A stretch of DNA of 16,369 bases from DATDMG01 sp036518955 (GTDB lineage Bacteria > Actinomycetota > Actinomycetes > Actinomycetales > Kineosporiaceae), in NCBI GenBank assembly GCA_036518955.1, contig DATDMG010000074.1:1-16369 (forward strand), in the 5' to 3' direction. Under the pieces are notes generated by a model. It was not told where the DNA came from and made no database searches. It worked only from the letters and a program-made list of their open reading frames with translations. Each line of letters begins with the position of its first letter. Positions within the stretch are counted from its first letter, which is position 1. Shown in pieces: positions 1 through 7,732 of this stretch. The translations under genes were made by a program, and so were the position numbers.

Positions 1-11
1 GCCCCACAAAA

Positions 12-41
12 GCCCAGGTCGGCCCAGGTCGGCCCAGGACC
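12..41. repeat. 10-bp tandem repeat, about three copies
   Basis: The unit GCCCAGGTCG occurs twice in succession, followed by a third copy whose end changes to GCCCAGGACC. The last copy runs into the left arm of the inverted repeat described in the next entry. No gene is recognised over it. The function is unknown and simple replication slippage could explain it. Confidence 0.7.
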
Positions 42-134
42 AATGTCCTTGCGTTAGTCGGCGTGTCACAGCACCGTGTCGTGACATCGCTGCAGGTCAC
101 AGCCCTGTCGGGCGCCCTAACGCAAGGACCTTGG
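40..134. repeat. Inverted repeat with 18-bp arms near the left edge
   Basis: The left arm at 40-57 (CCAATGTCCTTGCGTTAG) is the reverse complement of the right arm at 117-134 with one mismatch. The 59-bp interior contains further dyads built from GTCAC/GTGAC (for example 65-69 with 80-84). A copy of GGCCCAGGACC lies at 31-41 and again in the same orientation at 133-143. It could be the ends of a small non-autonomous element, a regulatory hairpin or a recombination site. No associated gene helps decide. Confidence 0.6.
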
Positions 135-143
135 CCCAGGACC

Positions 144-655
144 CGGTTGCGGGCGCCCGCGGCCGGCGTCCTCGTGGCGAGGTCGGGGGTCTGGTCGCGG
201 CAGGAGATGACCGGACAGGTGGGGCGCCGGAGCCACGGACGGAGCCACAGACCTCGGAGATATTGAGCTCCGAGCCCAATGCGTGAGCCCTCGTCCTGGA
301 CCTAACCTTCCTGGCCGGAGGTTCACGAGGCGAATCCACGAGGAAGGGACGGGAATCGTGGGCGAGGCGAAGAAGACGGACGTTCAGAAGGGGCGGCGCA
401 ACAATGCCCGGGAGATGACGCCGCTGGCGTGATGTCTTCCTCCTGTTTCTGATCTCCGGGTTGGTCGTGTTGGGTGACAGTCGTGGTGGGTACGGCGGGG
501 TGCTCCCGGGGTCGCTGGGGAGCGCCGGTTCCACGGGTCCGGAGTCCGGTGGCGGGCGCCGTCCCAGGACTTCCCGCCGTGGCAGACCGTCCACGGGTTC
601 TGCACCCGCCGGCGCGTGGCCGCGGGTGCACGACACCGTGCGCGACCAGGTCCGC
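144..655. other. Stretch without a recognisable gene
   Basis: Open frames exist here on both strands, but their translations are Arg/Pro/Ala-rich with no recognisable domain, as expected for random open frames in high-GC DNA. A short hairpin is present at 253-274 (CTCGGAG paired with CTCCGAG). Together with the degraded MarR gene to the right, this looks like decayed sequence. Confidence 0.5.
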
Positions 656-1032
656 CTACCCGCAGCGCGCGGAGTCGGCGCGCCCGCGCAGGTGGGCGAC
701 CAGGGCGGACAGCACGCGAAGGGTGGCATCGGCATCCTCGGCCGACAACCTGGCCGCGAGTCGGGCCAGACCGGCGTCCTGGTGCGCGCGCAGGGCGACC
801 AGCCGCCGGCTGGCGACCAGCCGCCGGCTGCCCTCGTCGGTCAAGGCGATCAGGTGGGAGCGCCGATGGAGGGGGTTCGGCAGGGTGGCGACCAGGCCGA
901 GTACCTCCAGGTCGTTCACGCAGCGCTGGACGGCCTGGCGCGGCAGCGCCAGCGTGTGCGCGATCTGCGGGACCGGGCGGGCGCGTCCGGCTGCGGCACC
1001 GACGCCGATGGTTGCGTACCCATCATGACCCG
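656..1032 (-). pseudogene. MarR-family regulator, N-terminally truncated remnant
   Basis: Reading leftwards, the frame gives a MarR-type winged helix: YATIGVGAAAGRARPVPQIA, then a recognition-helix region (LPRQAVQRCVNDLEVLGL), then the wing (LPNPLHRRSHLIALTDEG), then a C-terminal helix. The family is normally about 140-160 residues and should have 30-40 residues of dimerisation helix before this point. Going upstream, no start codon precedes the winged helix, and the frame meets a TGA at 1043-1045. The only in-frame start is an internal GTG at 917-919, which would remove the first DNA-binding helix. I infer a decayed gene. MarR proteins usually repress an adjacent gene, but no intact divergent partner is visible. 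Confidence 0.6.
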
Positions 1033-1042
1033 GCCCGCTCGA

Positions 1043-1156
1043 TCACGCGAGCAGGCCGGCGGGCTGGTGGTGGCCGACCAGGAAAGACAACGTCGACCCG
1101 CTCGACGTCCACCCCCGGCTGTCGGGCAGTCCGGGGACCACGAAGAACACCAGCAT
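1043..1156 (-). other. Possible 37-residue ORF, unrecognised
   Basis: From an ATG at 1154-1156 the frame gives a short peptide starting MLVFFVVPGLPDSRGW and ending HHQPAGLLA at the TGA at 1043-1045. It is in the same frame as the MarR remnant to its left. It has a hydrophobic start but no recognised domain. It may be a chance frame or part of a decayed gene that preceded or fused to the MarR gene. Low certainty. Confidence 0.15.
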
Positions 1157-1644
1157 CCACCGGCGGCCGGGCGGGATGGACCGCCCGGGTAGGCGTCGGG
1201 GCACTCCGGCCCGCCCGGCGCGACGCTCAGGGACCTGCCGAAATCCGAGCCGTCAGCACACGAATCATCACAATTCACCCTTCTCGACAATCCCCGAGTA
1301 CCGCACCAGAGAGCTCTTGGCCAGATCTCGAACGGTGGAGCCCCGGGCGCACGCTTCGCGCGCGCCACCGGCGTCGTACTGAACTTGACCAGAGGATTAG
1401 TAGGACTTTACCCGACGATGAGGAAGCATATGCTGTGGTGAGTGCCCGTCACCCAGGGTGAGACCCAGGCCGGGACAGATTCGGCGACCAGATCGGCGGC
1501 GCTGGCGTGACACCTGCTGGGCGGCTGACGGCAGCCGCCGCAGGCGGCCGAGTCCGGCGGCGTAGCCTGCCGGACGACGGCCCCGTGGGGTACCCGCGAC
1601 TGCGGACCGTCAATGACTGTTCACGAAGGAGGGTACGGGCCACT
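1157..1644. other. Intergenic region upstream of the oxidase gene
   Basis: No recognisable coding sequence on either strand. Base composition drops in GC around 1380-1440 and again from about 1600, which in a high-GC actinomycete often marks promoter or untranslated leader DNA. I could not assign convincing -35/-10 boxes. Confidence 0.4.
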
Positions 1645-1812
1645 ATGAGGGGTTTTGTGCAACTTCACTTTTTCTGCGTGATGCCTGCACGGGGCTCCCA
1701 CATTGGCCTATTTTCCCTACAGGAAGCGTCGCGGCAAGCACGGCGGGCGTCGACGACGGCCGTGGTGAGGTGTCGGACATATCCGGGGGGAGCGAAGAGG
1801 TGGTTGGCATGA
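1645..1812 (+). CDS. Possible 55-residue leader ORF overlapping the oxidase gene
   Basis: An ATG at 1645 opens a 55-residue frame (MRGFVQLHFFCVMPARGSHI...) ending in a TGA at 1810-1812 that overlaps the ATG of the oxidase gene at 1809 as ATGA. An AAGGAGG-like motif lies at 1625-1631, about 13 nt before the start, which is a little far. The first 75 bp are unusually AT-rich for this window. The peptide matches no family I know. It could be a translationally coupled leader, or merely a frame read through the 5' untranslated region. Confidence 0.3.
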   Translation: MRGFVQLHFFCVMPARGSHIGLFSLQEASRQARRASTTAVVRCRTYPGGAKRWLA

Positions 1813-3086
1813 CTGACAGTACGGGCGCTCCAGCCCCCCGCATGCGCCGGCAACTGCCGGTCTGGAAGGATGTCGCGCCGCTGCTGCGGCGCCGGATCCG
1901 GGAGAAGGATCGTGTCCGGCGCAGGGTGTCCCGTGCCCACAGCCTCGCGGACCTGGCCAGGATCGCCCGACGGCGCACGCCCCGATCAGTATTCGAGTAC
2001 GTGTCCGGGGGCGCCGACCAGGAGCGCAGCCTGCGCCGGGCCCGCGCGTCGTTCGCGTCGGTCGAGTTCCACCCGCGGGTCCTGCGTGACGTCAGCGCGG
2101 CCGATCCCGCCGCCACCGTGCTCGGCCGGCCGTCGGCCATGCCGCTGGTGCTCGCGCCGACCGGCTTCACCCGGATGATGCATCACGAGGGTGAGATCGC
2201 AGTGGCCCGGGCCGCCGAGCGGGCGGCGGTGCCGTACTGCCTGTCCAGCATGAGCACCACCTCGCTGGAGGACCTCGCCGCTGCGGTCCCGGGCGGACGC
2301 CGGTGGTTCCAGCTGTACATGTGGAACGACCGGGCCGGCGTCCGGGAACTGGTCGCCAGGGCCGCCGGAACGGGTTTCGAGGCCCTGATCCTCACCGTGG
2401 ACACCCCGGTCTCCGGCAACCGGCTGCGGGATCGACGCAACGGGCTGAGCATTCCTCCGGCCCTGACCGCCCGGACCCTCGTCGACATGGGCCGCCACCC
2501 CTCCTGGTGGTTCAACCTGCTCACCACTGCGCCACTGGGCTTCGCCACGCTGGCGCCGTCCGGCGGGGTCGACGACGAGCTCATCGACAAGCTGTTCAAC
2601 CCGGCCCTGAGCATCGAGGACCTGCGGTGGCTGCGCCAGCAGTGGAGCGGCAAGCTCCTGGTCAAGGGGATCCAGACCGTGGACGACGCCCGCCTGGCGG
2701 CCGACGCCGGCGCCGACGCCGTCGTCCTGTCCAACCACGGCGGCCGACAGCTCGACCGGTCCCCCTCCCCGCTGGAGCTGTTGCCGTCCGTCGTCGAGGC
2801 GGTCGGGAGCCACGCCGAGATCTACCTCGACACCGGGATCACCAGCGGTGCCGACGTGGTCGCCGCGGTCGGGCTCGGGGCCCGCGCCTGCCTGATCGGG
2901 CGAGCCTACCTGTACGGGCTGATGGCCGGTGGCGAGACCGGCGTCGACCGGGTGCTGGAGCTGTTCCGGGAGGACATGCTCCGCACGCTGCAGCTGACGG
3001 GAGCCGTCAGCCTGGACGACGTCAAGGGTAAGGTCTCCCTACCCCCTACCCGTCATCGGGCCGATCCCGGCCATCGCACCGCGTGA
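1809..3086 (+). CDS. lldD-like: FMN-dependent alpha-hydroxy-acid dehydrogenase (LldD type)
   Basis: The 425-residue product belongs to the FMN-dependent alpha-hydroxy-acid dehydrogenase/oxidase family (L-lactate dehydrogenase LldD, glycolate oxidase, hydroxymandelate oxidase). These oxidise a 2-hydroxy acid to the 2-oxo acid. Conserved parts in order: RRTPRSVFEYVSGGADQE near residue 45, the FMN-contact Tyr in WFQLYMW, TVDTPVSGNRLRDRRNG, LVKGIQ with the flavin-site Lys, the catalytic His310 in LSNHGGRQLDR, DTGITSGADVVAA and IGRAYLYGLMAGG. Nothing essential is missing. The sequence resembles mycobacterial LldD2 more than plant glycolate oxidase. I chose the ATG at 1809 (GAAGAGG 9-10 nt upstream) over an in-frame GTG at 1770. 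A lactate role is the default. Its position upstream of an NRPS-like gene raises the possibility that it supplies a 2-oxo acid to biosynthesis, which is inference. Confidence 0.9.
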   Translation: MTDSTGAPAPRMRRQLPVWKDVAPLLRRRIREKDRVRRRVSRAHSLADLARIARRRTPRSVFEYVSGGADQERSLRRARASFASVEFHPRVLRDVSAADPAATVLGRPSAMPLVLAPTGFTRMMHHEGEIAVARAAERAAVPYCLSSMSTTSLEDLAAAVPGGRRWFQLYMWNDRAGVRELVARAAGTGFEALILTVDTPVSGNRLRDRRNGLSIPPALTARTLVDMGRHPSWWFNLLTTAPLGFATLAPSGGVDDELIDKLFNPALSIEDLRWLRQQWSGKLLVKGIQTVDDARLAADAGADAVVLSNHGGRQLDRSPSPLELLPSVVEAVGSHAEIYLDTGITSGADVVAAVGLGARACLIGRAYLYGLMAGGETGVDRVLELFREDMLRTLQLTGAVSLDDVKGKVSLPPTRHRADPGHRTA

Positions 3087-3092
3087 ACCAGG

Positions 3093-3112
3093 GCACGGCC
3101 GTCGCGCCGTGC
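3093..3112. other. Small hairpin between the oxidase and NRPS-like genes
   Basis: GCACGGC at 3093-3099 pairs with GCCGTGC at 3106-3112 around a 6-nt loop. It lies 6 nt after the oxidase stop and has no T-tract. It could be a weak terminator or attenuator in the 102-bp gap. Both genes point the same way, so they may still be co-transcribed. Confidence 0.4.
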
Positions 3113-3188
3113 GATGACGGCGAGCTGACGGAATCGGACGCCAGCAGGCATAGTCCTCGCCACCGAGGGGACATCGAAGGAGTCGACA

Positions 3189-5852
3189 ATGCACGGCGGC
3201 GCAGCGCAGGGTTTCCCGGTCGCCGAGGCGACCGGATCACAACCCCACCGCCCGCAGGTGCCGGCGCTGGCCGAGGGGGACGCTGACGAGGGGGTTCTCG
3301 GGCGGTTTCGTCACGTCGTCACGCTCGCGCCGGAGGCGGTGGCGGTCAGTGACGGGAACGACCGGCTCAGCTTCGACGAGCTGGCCCGGCGCGCGGCGTC
3401 CGTCCGCACCGCCGTCGGCGCGGCGATGGCCCGGCTGCCAGGCCCGGTGCTGCGTGCCACCGAGGGAGCTCCGGGCGGACCGGACCCGGTGGCCGTGCTG
3501 TGCGAGCACGACGCCGCGGCGGTCGGTGCGGTCATCGGGGTGCTCGCCTCCGGGCACCCGCTGCTGGTGCTCGACCCGCAGGCACCCCAGGACCGGCTGC
3601 GCAGCCTCGTCGACCGGGCGGGAGCGCGGGTGGTGGTCTGCGCCCCGACGACCCAGGATTCTGCCGCCGGGCTGGCGGGCGAGCTCGTCGTGGTCGGCCG
3701 GGACACCCCCGAGGCGCCCTCGCAGCACCTGTGGGAGCAACTGCCCCAGGCGGGCCTGGTCGCGACCCTGGAACCAGCCGAGAGGCTGACCGGTGGCCCC
3801 GCCCTGATCGCCGTCGACCACCGGGCGCTGGTGCTCCAGGCCTACAGCAGGTCGGTGCTCACCGGCGGGATCCGCGACGGCGACCGGCTGGCCCAGCCCT
3901 TGCCGCTGCCAGCGTCCGCAGGCCTGCTCGGCACCCTCACGGCGCTCCTGGCGGGCGCGGAGGTGTGCCTGTACGACGTCCGGACGCGCGGGACCGAGGG
4001 GCTCGCCGACTGGATCCAGGCCGAGGGGCCCTCCGTGCTGGCCGTCGATCCCCCGCTGCTGCGGTCGATGTTGCGCAGCTGGCCGTGGCAGGAGCAGTTC
4101 GTCAGCGTGCGCAGCGTCGTGATCTGCGGGGATACCGCCTACGCCCGGGAGGTCGGCCTGCTCCGGGCGCTGCTCACGCCGTCCGGCCTGGTGCACCGCT
4201 GGTACGCCACCGGCGAGGGCGGCCTGCTCGCCGACCACACCCTGCCGGCCGACGGCCCAGCCCTGGACGGCGTGCTCCCGGCCGGCCGGCCCGGCTACGA
4301 TCGCGAGCTCCTCGTCGTCGACGAGCAGGGCCGACCGGTTCCCGACGGCCAGACCGGGCAGGTCGTGGCGACCTGCCGGACCCACCTGTTCTCCGGCTAT
4401 TGGCTCGACCCCGAGGCCACCGCCGCCGTGGTCACGGCCAACCCCGACGGGTCGCGCAGGTTCCTCACCGGCGACCTGGGACGGATCGACACCGACGGGG
4501 TCCTGCACGTGGCCGGTCGCCACGAGCACACCGTGCGCATCGGCGGTCAGGCGGTCGACCCGGCCCAGATCGACGCCGTCCTGTTCGGCCTTGCCGAGGT
4601 ACGCGAGGCCGTTGTGGTGGGCGCTGACGTCGACGGGGTCACCGGCGACGGCCATCGTGCAGCCGCCCCTGCCGGCGCCGGGCCCGACCAGCGCCTGGTC
4701 GCCTATGTCGTGCCGGACGCCGACCAGCCCAGCGCGGCCCGGCTGCGGGCCGCGCTGCGCGCCGCCCTGCCCTCGCACCTGGTGCCCGAGACCGTGGTCT
4801 ACCTGGACGTGCTGCCCCGCACAACGGCCGGCCTGGTCGACCGCACCCAGTTGCCGCCGCCGCCACCCCGGCCGGCGGTCGCGGCCGGCGAGGTCCCCGA
4901 GACCCGCTGGGAGGAGATGATCGCGGAGATCTGGGCCGAAGTGCTCGAACTGGACCGGATCGGGCGCCATGAGGACTTCTTCGAGCTGGGCGGCGACTCG
5001 CTGTCCGCCGAGGCGCTGATCTCACGCATCATCGCCGAGCTCGGCGCCGACGAGCAGGTATGCACCACCGGCCTGCTCATCCAGGCACCCACCGTCGCCG
5101 AGTTCGCCGTGCGGCTGCGGGGCAGACCCTCGATCCGACGCGGCCCGCTGGTCCCCCTGAACCCGGCCGGGCGGCGTCCACCGCTGTTCATCGTGGCCGG
5201 GGGCGGCGGCCTGGGCATCGCCTTCGTCCCCTGGGCGCGCCTGCTCGGTCCGGACCAGCCGACGTGGGCGCTGCAGAACCCCGCCTTGGAGGGCCGTGGC
5301 CTGCCCGAGCGGTCGGTCCCCTCGATCGCCCGCGCACATGTCGCGGCGATCCGCGGGGTGCAGCCTCGAGGCCCGTACTTCCTCGCCGGACACTCCTTCG
5401 GTGGACTGTTGGCGCTGGAAGTCGCGCAGCAGTTGCACGCCGCCGGCGAGCACGTCGGGCTGCTGGCCATCATCGACTCCTTCCCCCCGGATCCGGCCTC
5501 CCAGCCCCCGCTGCCGCGCCGTGCTCCGGTCCAGAAGGTGCGTGACCTGGCTGGGGTCACCCTGATGTCCGTCCTGCCCACGCCGGGTGGGCGGGACCAC
5601 TGGCGATTCCAGTTCCACGGCGCCCGGATGGCGCACCGCTACACCTGCCCGCCCTGGGGCGGACGCACCCTGGTGCTGGTCGCCGACACCGTGGAGAAGC
5701 AGCTGCGTTCCCAGTGGGCCCCGCACCTGACCGGGACGTGGCGGCTCGCCGAGATTCCGGGCGATCACCTGAGCATCACCCGCCTGCCCTGGGCCGCAGC
5801 CGTCGCCGACGAGCTGAAGGCCGAACTGGACGCCGTGCACGCGGGCAGGTGA
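3189..5852 (+). CDS. NRPS-like protein: degenerate adenylation, carrier and thioesterase domains
   Basis: The 887-residue protein has an ATG start with AAGGAG 7 nt upstream. Residues ~35-555 are an ANL adenylation fold (LSFDELARRAASVRTAV, Asp429 in FLTGDLG, VAGRHEHTVRIGG). The A3 loop, normally TSGSTGxPKG, reads RLTGGPALI with Ala205 at the Lys position. The A5 region is WYATGEGG, and A10 reads TTAGLVDR with Leu549 replacing the catalytic Lys. Residues ~565-640 are a carrier domain with FFELGGDSL and Ser604 as the 4'-phosphopantetheine site. Residues ~650-885 are a type I thioesterase: GHSFGG (Ser736), the Asp of IIDSFPP and His860 in GDHLS. The carrier and thioesterase look functional. The adenylation domain probably cannot form an aminoacyl adenylate and may be structural, with the carrier loaded in trans. 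The A-T-TE layout recalls the furanone/quinone synthetases that dimerise 2-oxo acids (RalA, atromentin synthetase). The product is unknown. Confidence 0.88.
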   Translation: MHGGAAQGFPVAEATGSQPHRPQVPALAEGDADEGVLGRFRHVVTLAPEAVAVSDGNDRLSFDELARRAASVRTAVGAAMARLPGPVLRATEGAPGGPDPVAVLCEHDAAAVGAVIGVLASGHPLLVLDPQAPQDRLRSLVDRAGARVVVCAPTTQDSAAGLAGELVVVGRDTPEAPSQHLWEQLPQAGLVATLEPAERLTGGPALIAVDHRALVLQAYSRSVLTGGIRDGDRLAQPLPLPASAGLLGTLTALLAGAEVCLYDVRTRGTEGLADWIQAEGPSVLAVDPPLLRSMLRSWPWQEQFVSVRSVVICGDTAYAREVGLLRALLTPSGLVHRWYATGEGGLLADHTLPADGPALDGVLPAGRPGYDRELLVVDEQGRPVPDGQTGQVVATCRTHLFSGYWLDPEATAAVVTANPDGSRRFLTGDLGRIDTDGVLHVAGRHEHTVRIGGQAVDPAQIDAVLFGLAEVREAVVVGADVDGVTGDGHRAAAPAGAGPDQRLVAYVVPDADQPSAARLRAALRAALPSHLVPETVVYLDVLPRTTAGLVDRTQLPPPPPRPAVAAGEVPETRWEEMIAEIWAEVLELDRIGRHEDFFELGGDSLSAEALISRIIAELGADEQVCTTGLLIQAPTVAEFAVRLRGRPSIRRGPLVPLNPAGRRPPLFIVAGGGGLGIAFVPWARLLGPDQPTWALQNPALEGRGLPERSVPSIARAHVAAIRGVQPRGPYFLAGHSFGGLLALEVAQQLHAAGEHVGLLAIIDSFPPDPASQPPLPRRAPVQKVRDLAGVTLMSVLPTPGGRDHWRFQFHGARMAHRYTCPPWGGRTLVLVADTVEKQLRSQWAPHLTGTWRLAEIPGDHLSITRLPWAAAVADELKAELDAVHAGR

Positions 5853-5863
5853 CCGCCGCTGTC

Positions 5864-5919
5864 GACAGCCCGGCCGCCGAGCCGGCCCACCGAGCCGGTC
5901 GGCCACGGCCCGGGCTGTC
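5864..5919. terminator. Outer inverted repeat between convergent genes
   Basis: GACAGCCCGG at 5864-5873 pairs with CCGGGCTGTC at 5910-5919, with a GC-rich interior that can fold further. It lies 11 nt after the NRPS-like stop codon, so it is a likely part of the transcription stop for that gene. There is no T-tract, as is common in actinomycete terminators. Confidence 0.5.
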
Positions 5920-5928
5920 ACCGCGCGT

Positions 5929-5957
5929 CAGCTGACGGCGGTGACCGCCGTCAGCTG
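5929..5957. terminator. Perfect 14-bp palindrome, likely bidirectional terminator
   Basis: CAGCTGACGGCGGT at 5929-5942 is followed after one base by its exact reverse complement at 5944-5957. It lies in the gap between two convergent genes and overlaps the stop codon (5951-5953) of the minus-strand ligase gene, so it can terminate transcripts from both sides. The position and symmetry support a terminator more than an operator. Confidence 0.6.
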
Positions 5958-7450
5958 GCGGGCATCGACGAGGCCGGTCGCAACCCGCCCGTGACCAGGT
6001 TCAGCACCGCCGGGTAGTTGGTCTTCCCGCTGTGCGTGCGCGGCAGGTCCTCCACCGTGCGGACGACGACCATGCGCTCGGGCACGTCGAGCAGCGCCGC
6101 GATGGTGCGCGGGTAGTCGCGGACCGCGTCCGTGGCGTCACTGGTCGCGATGTAGAGGGTGCGGTCGTCAGAGACCGCCGCGCAGTCGGCCGGAAGCAGT
6201 CGCTCGATCTCGTCGAGGCTCACCCGCTGGCCGAACAGCTTGGCGATGCGCTTGGTCCGACCGGTGACGTAGAGGAATCCGTCGTCGAGATAACCTAGAT
6301 CGCCTGTCCGCAACACCGACGGCGCCGCGCCCGCCTGCCCCAGGTCGGCGCGATCCGTCGCGTACCCCAGCATGATGCCCGGGCCCTCGTAGCAGATCTC
6401 CCCGCTGCGCCGATCCGCCTGTGTGCGCAGCTCCTCGGTCACCGACTCGTCGATCACGAACCGCGCGCCCGGCAGACCCTGTCCGACCGACCCGAGCCTG
6501 CCCGGCAGCTCCGCGGGATCCAGGACGGACATCCGAGCGGTTGCCTCGGTCTGGCCGTACATCACGAAGAACCGGCCACCTCGCCCGTGCATCGCCGTCC
6601 AGTACTTCAGCACCAGGTCGTCGGCCAGCCGACCGCCGGCCTGCGTCATGGACCGCAGCCGGGAACTGGCGATCAGCTCGGCATGGCGGTCCGCGAGGAA
6701 CTGGTAGGTGGTGGGAACCGCCGCGAAAGAGGTCGCCCGGTACCGGGACAGCTGGTCCCAGAACCGCGTCGCGCTCGGCCGCTCGTCGGTGAGCACCGTG
6801 GCGGCGCCGACGCGCAGGTGGGTGTTGAGCACCGACAGGCCGTAGGAGTGCCGGATCGGCAGCGAGGTGATCGCCCGGTCGGCTCCGGTCATGCCCAGGG
6901 CGTCCACGATGGCGTCCACATTCGCCAGCAGCCCCGCCCGGGACAGCACGACTGCCTGCGGGCTGCCCGTCGTCCCGGATGTGCCGAGCAGCAGGGACAC
7001 GTCGTCCGGAATCGCTCCGCCGTGCCCGCTGATGCGTCGGAACAGGGTCAGGTCGGGCTGCGAGAGGGTCACGATCGCGTAGCCGAGCGACCGGAGGCGT
7101 CCGGCGTTGGCGGTCATCCAGGCCCGGCGCGTGTCGGCCGCACCCGACGGCACCACGTACTCCGGTTCGTACTGCTTGACCAGGTCCACGTCCGAGGCCA
7201 CGCCGCCTCGAGCGCCGGTCAGGAACGCCACGGCGTGGCCGGCGCGCATCGCCGCCAGATACGCCACCACCGAGCCCAGGTCCCGGTCTCCCAGGCACAG
7301 CACCAAGGACTTGTCGGGATGGGTGAACTCCCGCACCACCTCGTCGACAAGTCGTCGGACCCGCCCGGCGTCCAGCTCCTGCCCCGTCGGCAGCACGAAC
7401 ACCGGCGCCGTCGGCGCGCTGCCGTAGGCCTGGAGCCAATCGATACCCAT
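5951..7450 (-). CDS. Stand-alone ANL-family acyl/aminoacyl adenylating enzyme
   Basis: The 499-residue protein belongs to the AMP-binding (ANL) superfamily, which activates a carboxylic acid as an acyl adenylate and passes it to CoA or a carrier thiol. Visible motifs: A3 loop TSGTTGSPQAVVLSR at 157-171 with Gln165 where Lys is usual, MYGQTEATARM near 298-307, RTGDLGYLDDGFLYVTGR at 381-398, and A10 SGKTNY with the catalytic Lys476 present. No carrier or thioesterase domain is attached. I chose the ATG at 7448-7450 because GGGGGAG lies about 8 nt upstream. A longer in-frame extension runs through unrelated DNA. It converges on the NRPS-like gene, whose own adenylation domain looks dead, so it could charge that carrier in trans (inference). 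The substrate cannot be read from the sequence. A CoA ligase role is the main alternative. Confidence 0.85.
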   Translation of the reverse strand: MGIDWLQAYGSAPTAPVFVLPTGQELDAGRVRRLVDEVVREFTHPDKSLVLCLGDRDLGSVVAYLAAMRAGHAVAFLTGARGGVASDVDLVKQYEPEYVVPSGAADTRRAWMTANAGRLRSLGYAIVTLSQPDLTLFRRISGHGGAIPDDVSLLLGTSGTTGSPQAVVLSRAGLLANVDAIVDALGMTGADRAITSLPIRHSYGLSVLNTHLRVGAATVLTDERPSATRFWDQLSRYRATSFAAVPTTYQFLADRHAELIASSRLRSMTQAGGRLADDLVLKYWTAMHGRGGRFFVMYGQTEATARMSVLDPAELPGRLGSVGQGLPGARFVIDESVTEELRTQADRRSGEICYEGPGIMLGYATDRADLGQAGAAPSVLRTGDLGYLDDGFLYVTGRTKRIAKLFGQRVSLDEIERLLPADCAAVSDDRTLYIATSDATDAVRDYPRTIAALLDVPERMVVVRTVEDLPRTHSGKTNYPAVLNLVTGGLRPASSMPAS

Positions 7451-7671
7451 CCGCGTATCTCCCCCGGACGTCACCCGTTGCGTCGGCACCAGCTGGGGCC
7501 GGCACAAAACTAGCTGCCTCCGGCAGCGGCGTCCGGGCAACGACGCGACCGGCAACCCGCAGGGATCAGCGCGGCCGTGATCACGTCCGTCGACCACACC
7601 ACCGGGACGACCCCGCCGCGCGCACCCGAGGTCGGTCGCAGCGTCGTTCGGAGCGGGATTGACAGGGCGAC

Positions 7672-7701
7672 CGAGCCGGTCACACCCGAGCCGGTCACAC
7701 C
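7672..7701. repeat. 15-bp perfect tandem repeat
   Basis: CGAGCCGGTCACACC occurs at 7672-7686 and again at 7687-7701 without a gap. It sits immediately before the palindrome at 7704-7732. Paired copies can be regulator binding sites or slippage products, and the sequence alone does not decide. Confidence 0.75.
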
Positions 7702-7703
7702 GC

Positions 7704-7732
7704 CCTGAAAATGAGGATTGCTCATATTCAGG
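7704..7732. promoter_or_regulatory. Palindrome CCTGAAAATGAG/CTCATATTCAGG, possible operator
   Basis: CCTGAAAATGAG at 7704-7715 and CTCATATTCAGG at 7721-7732 are inverted copies with 11 of 12 positions matching around a 5-nt centre. The block is much more AT-rich than its surroundings, as expected for an operator. The half-site resembles part of the actinobacterial Zur box, but the spacing does not match, so I assign no regulator. A hairpin from the decayed MFS gene is an alternative. Confidence 0.45.

Noticed and set aside
12..41. CRISPR-like repeats
   Set aside because: The 10-bp units are directly adjacent with no spacers and no cas genes are present.
461..1461. Long open frames on the plus strand across 461-1461
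   Set aside because: The translations are Arg/Gly/Pro/Ala-rich without any domain. They lie opposite a recognisable MarR remnant, as expected for shadow frames in high-GC DNA.
3237..4970. 577-residue open frame antisense to the NRPS-like gene
   Set aside because: It is the complement of a clear adenylation domain, and its Gly/Arg/Gln/His-rich translation matches nothing.
7706..7731. Zur operator
   Set aside because: TGAAAATGA resembles a Zur half-site, but the second half is separated by the wrong spacing and no zinc-related gene is nearby.
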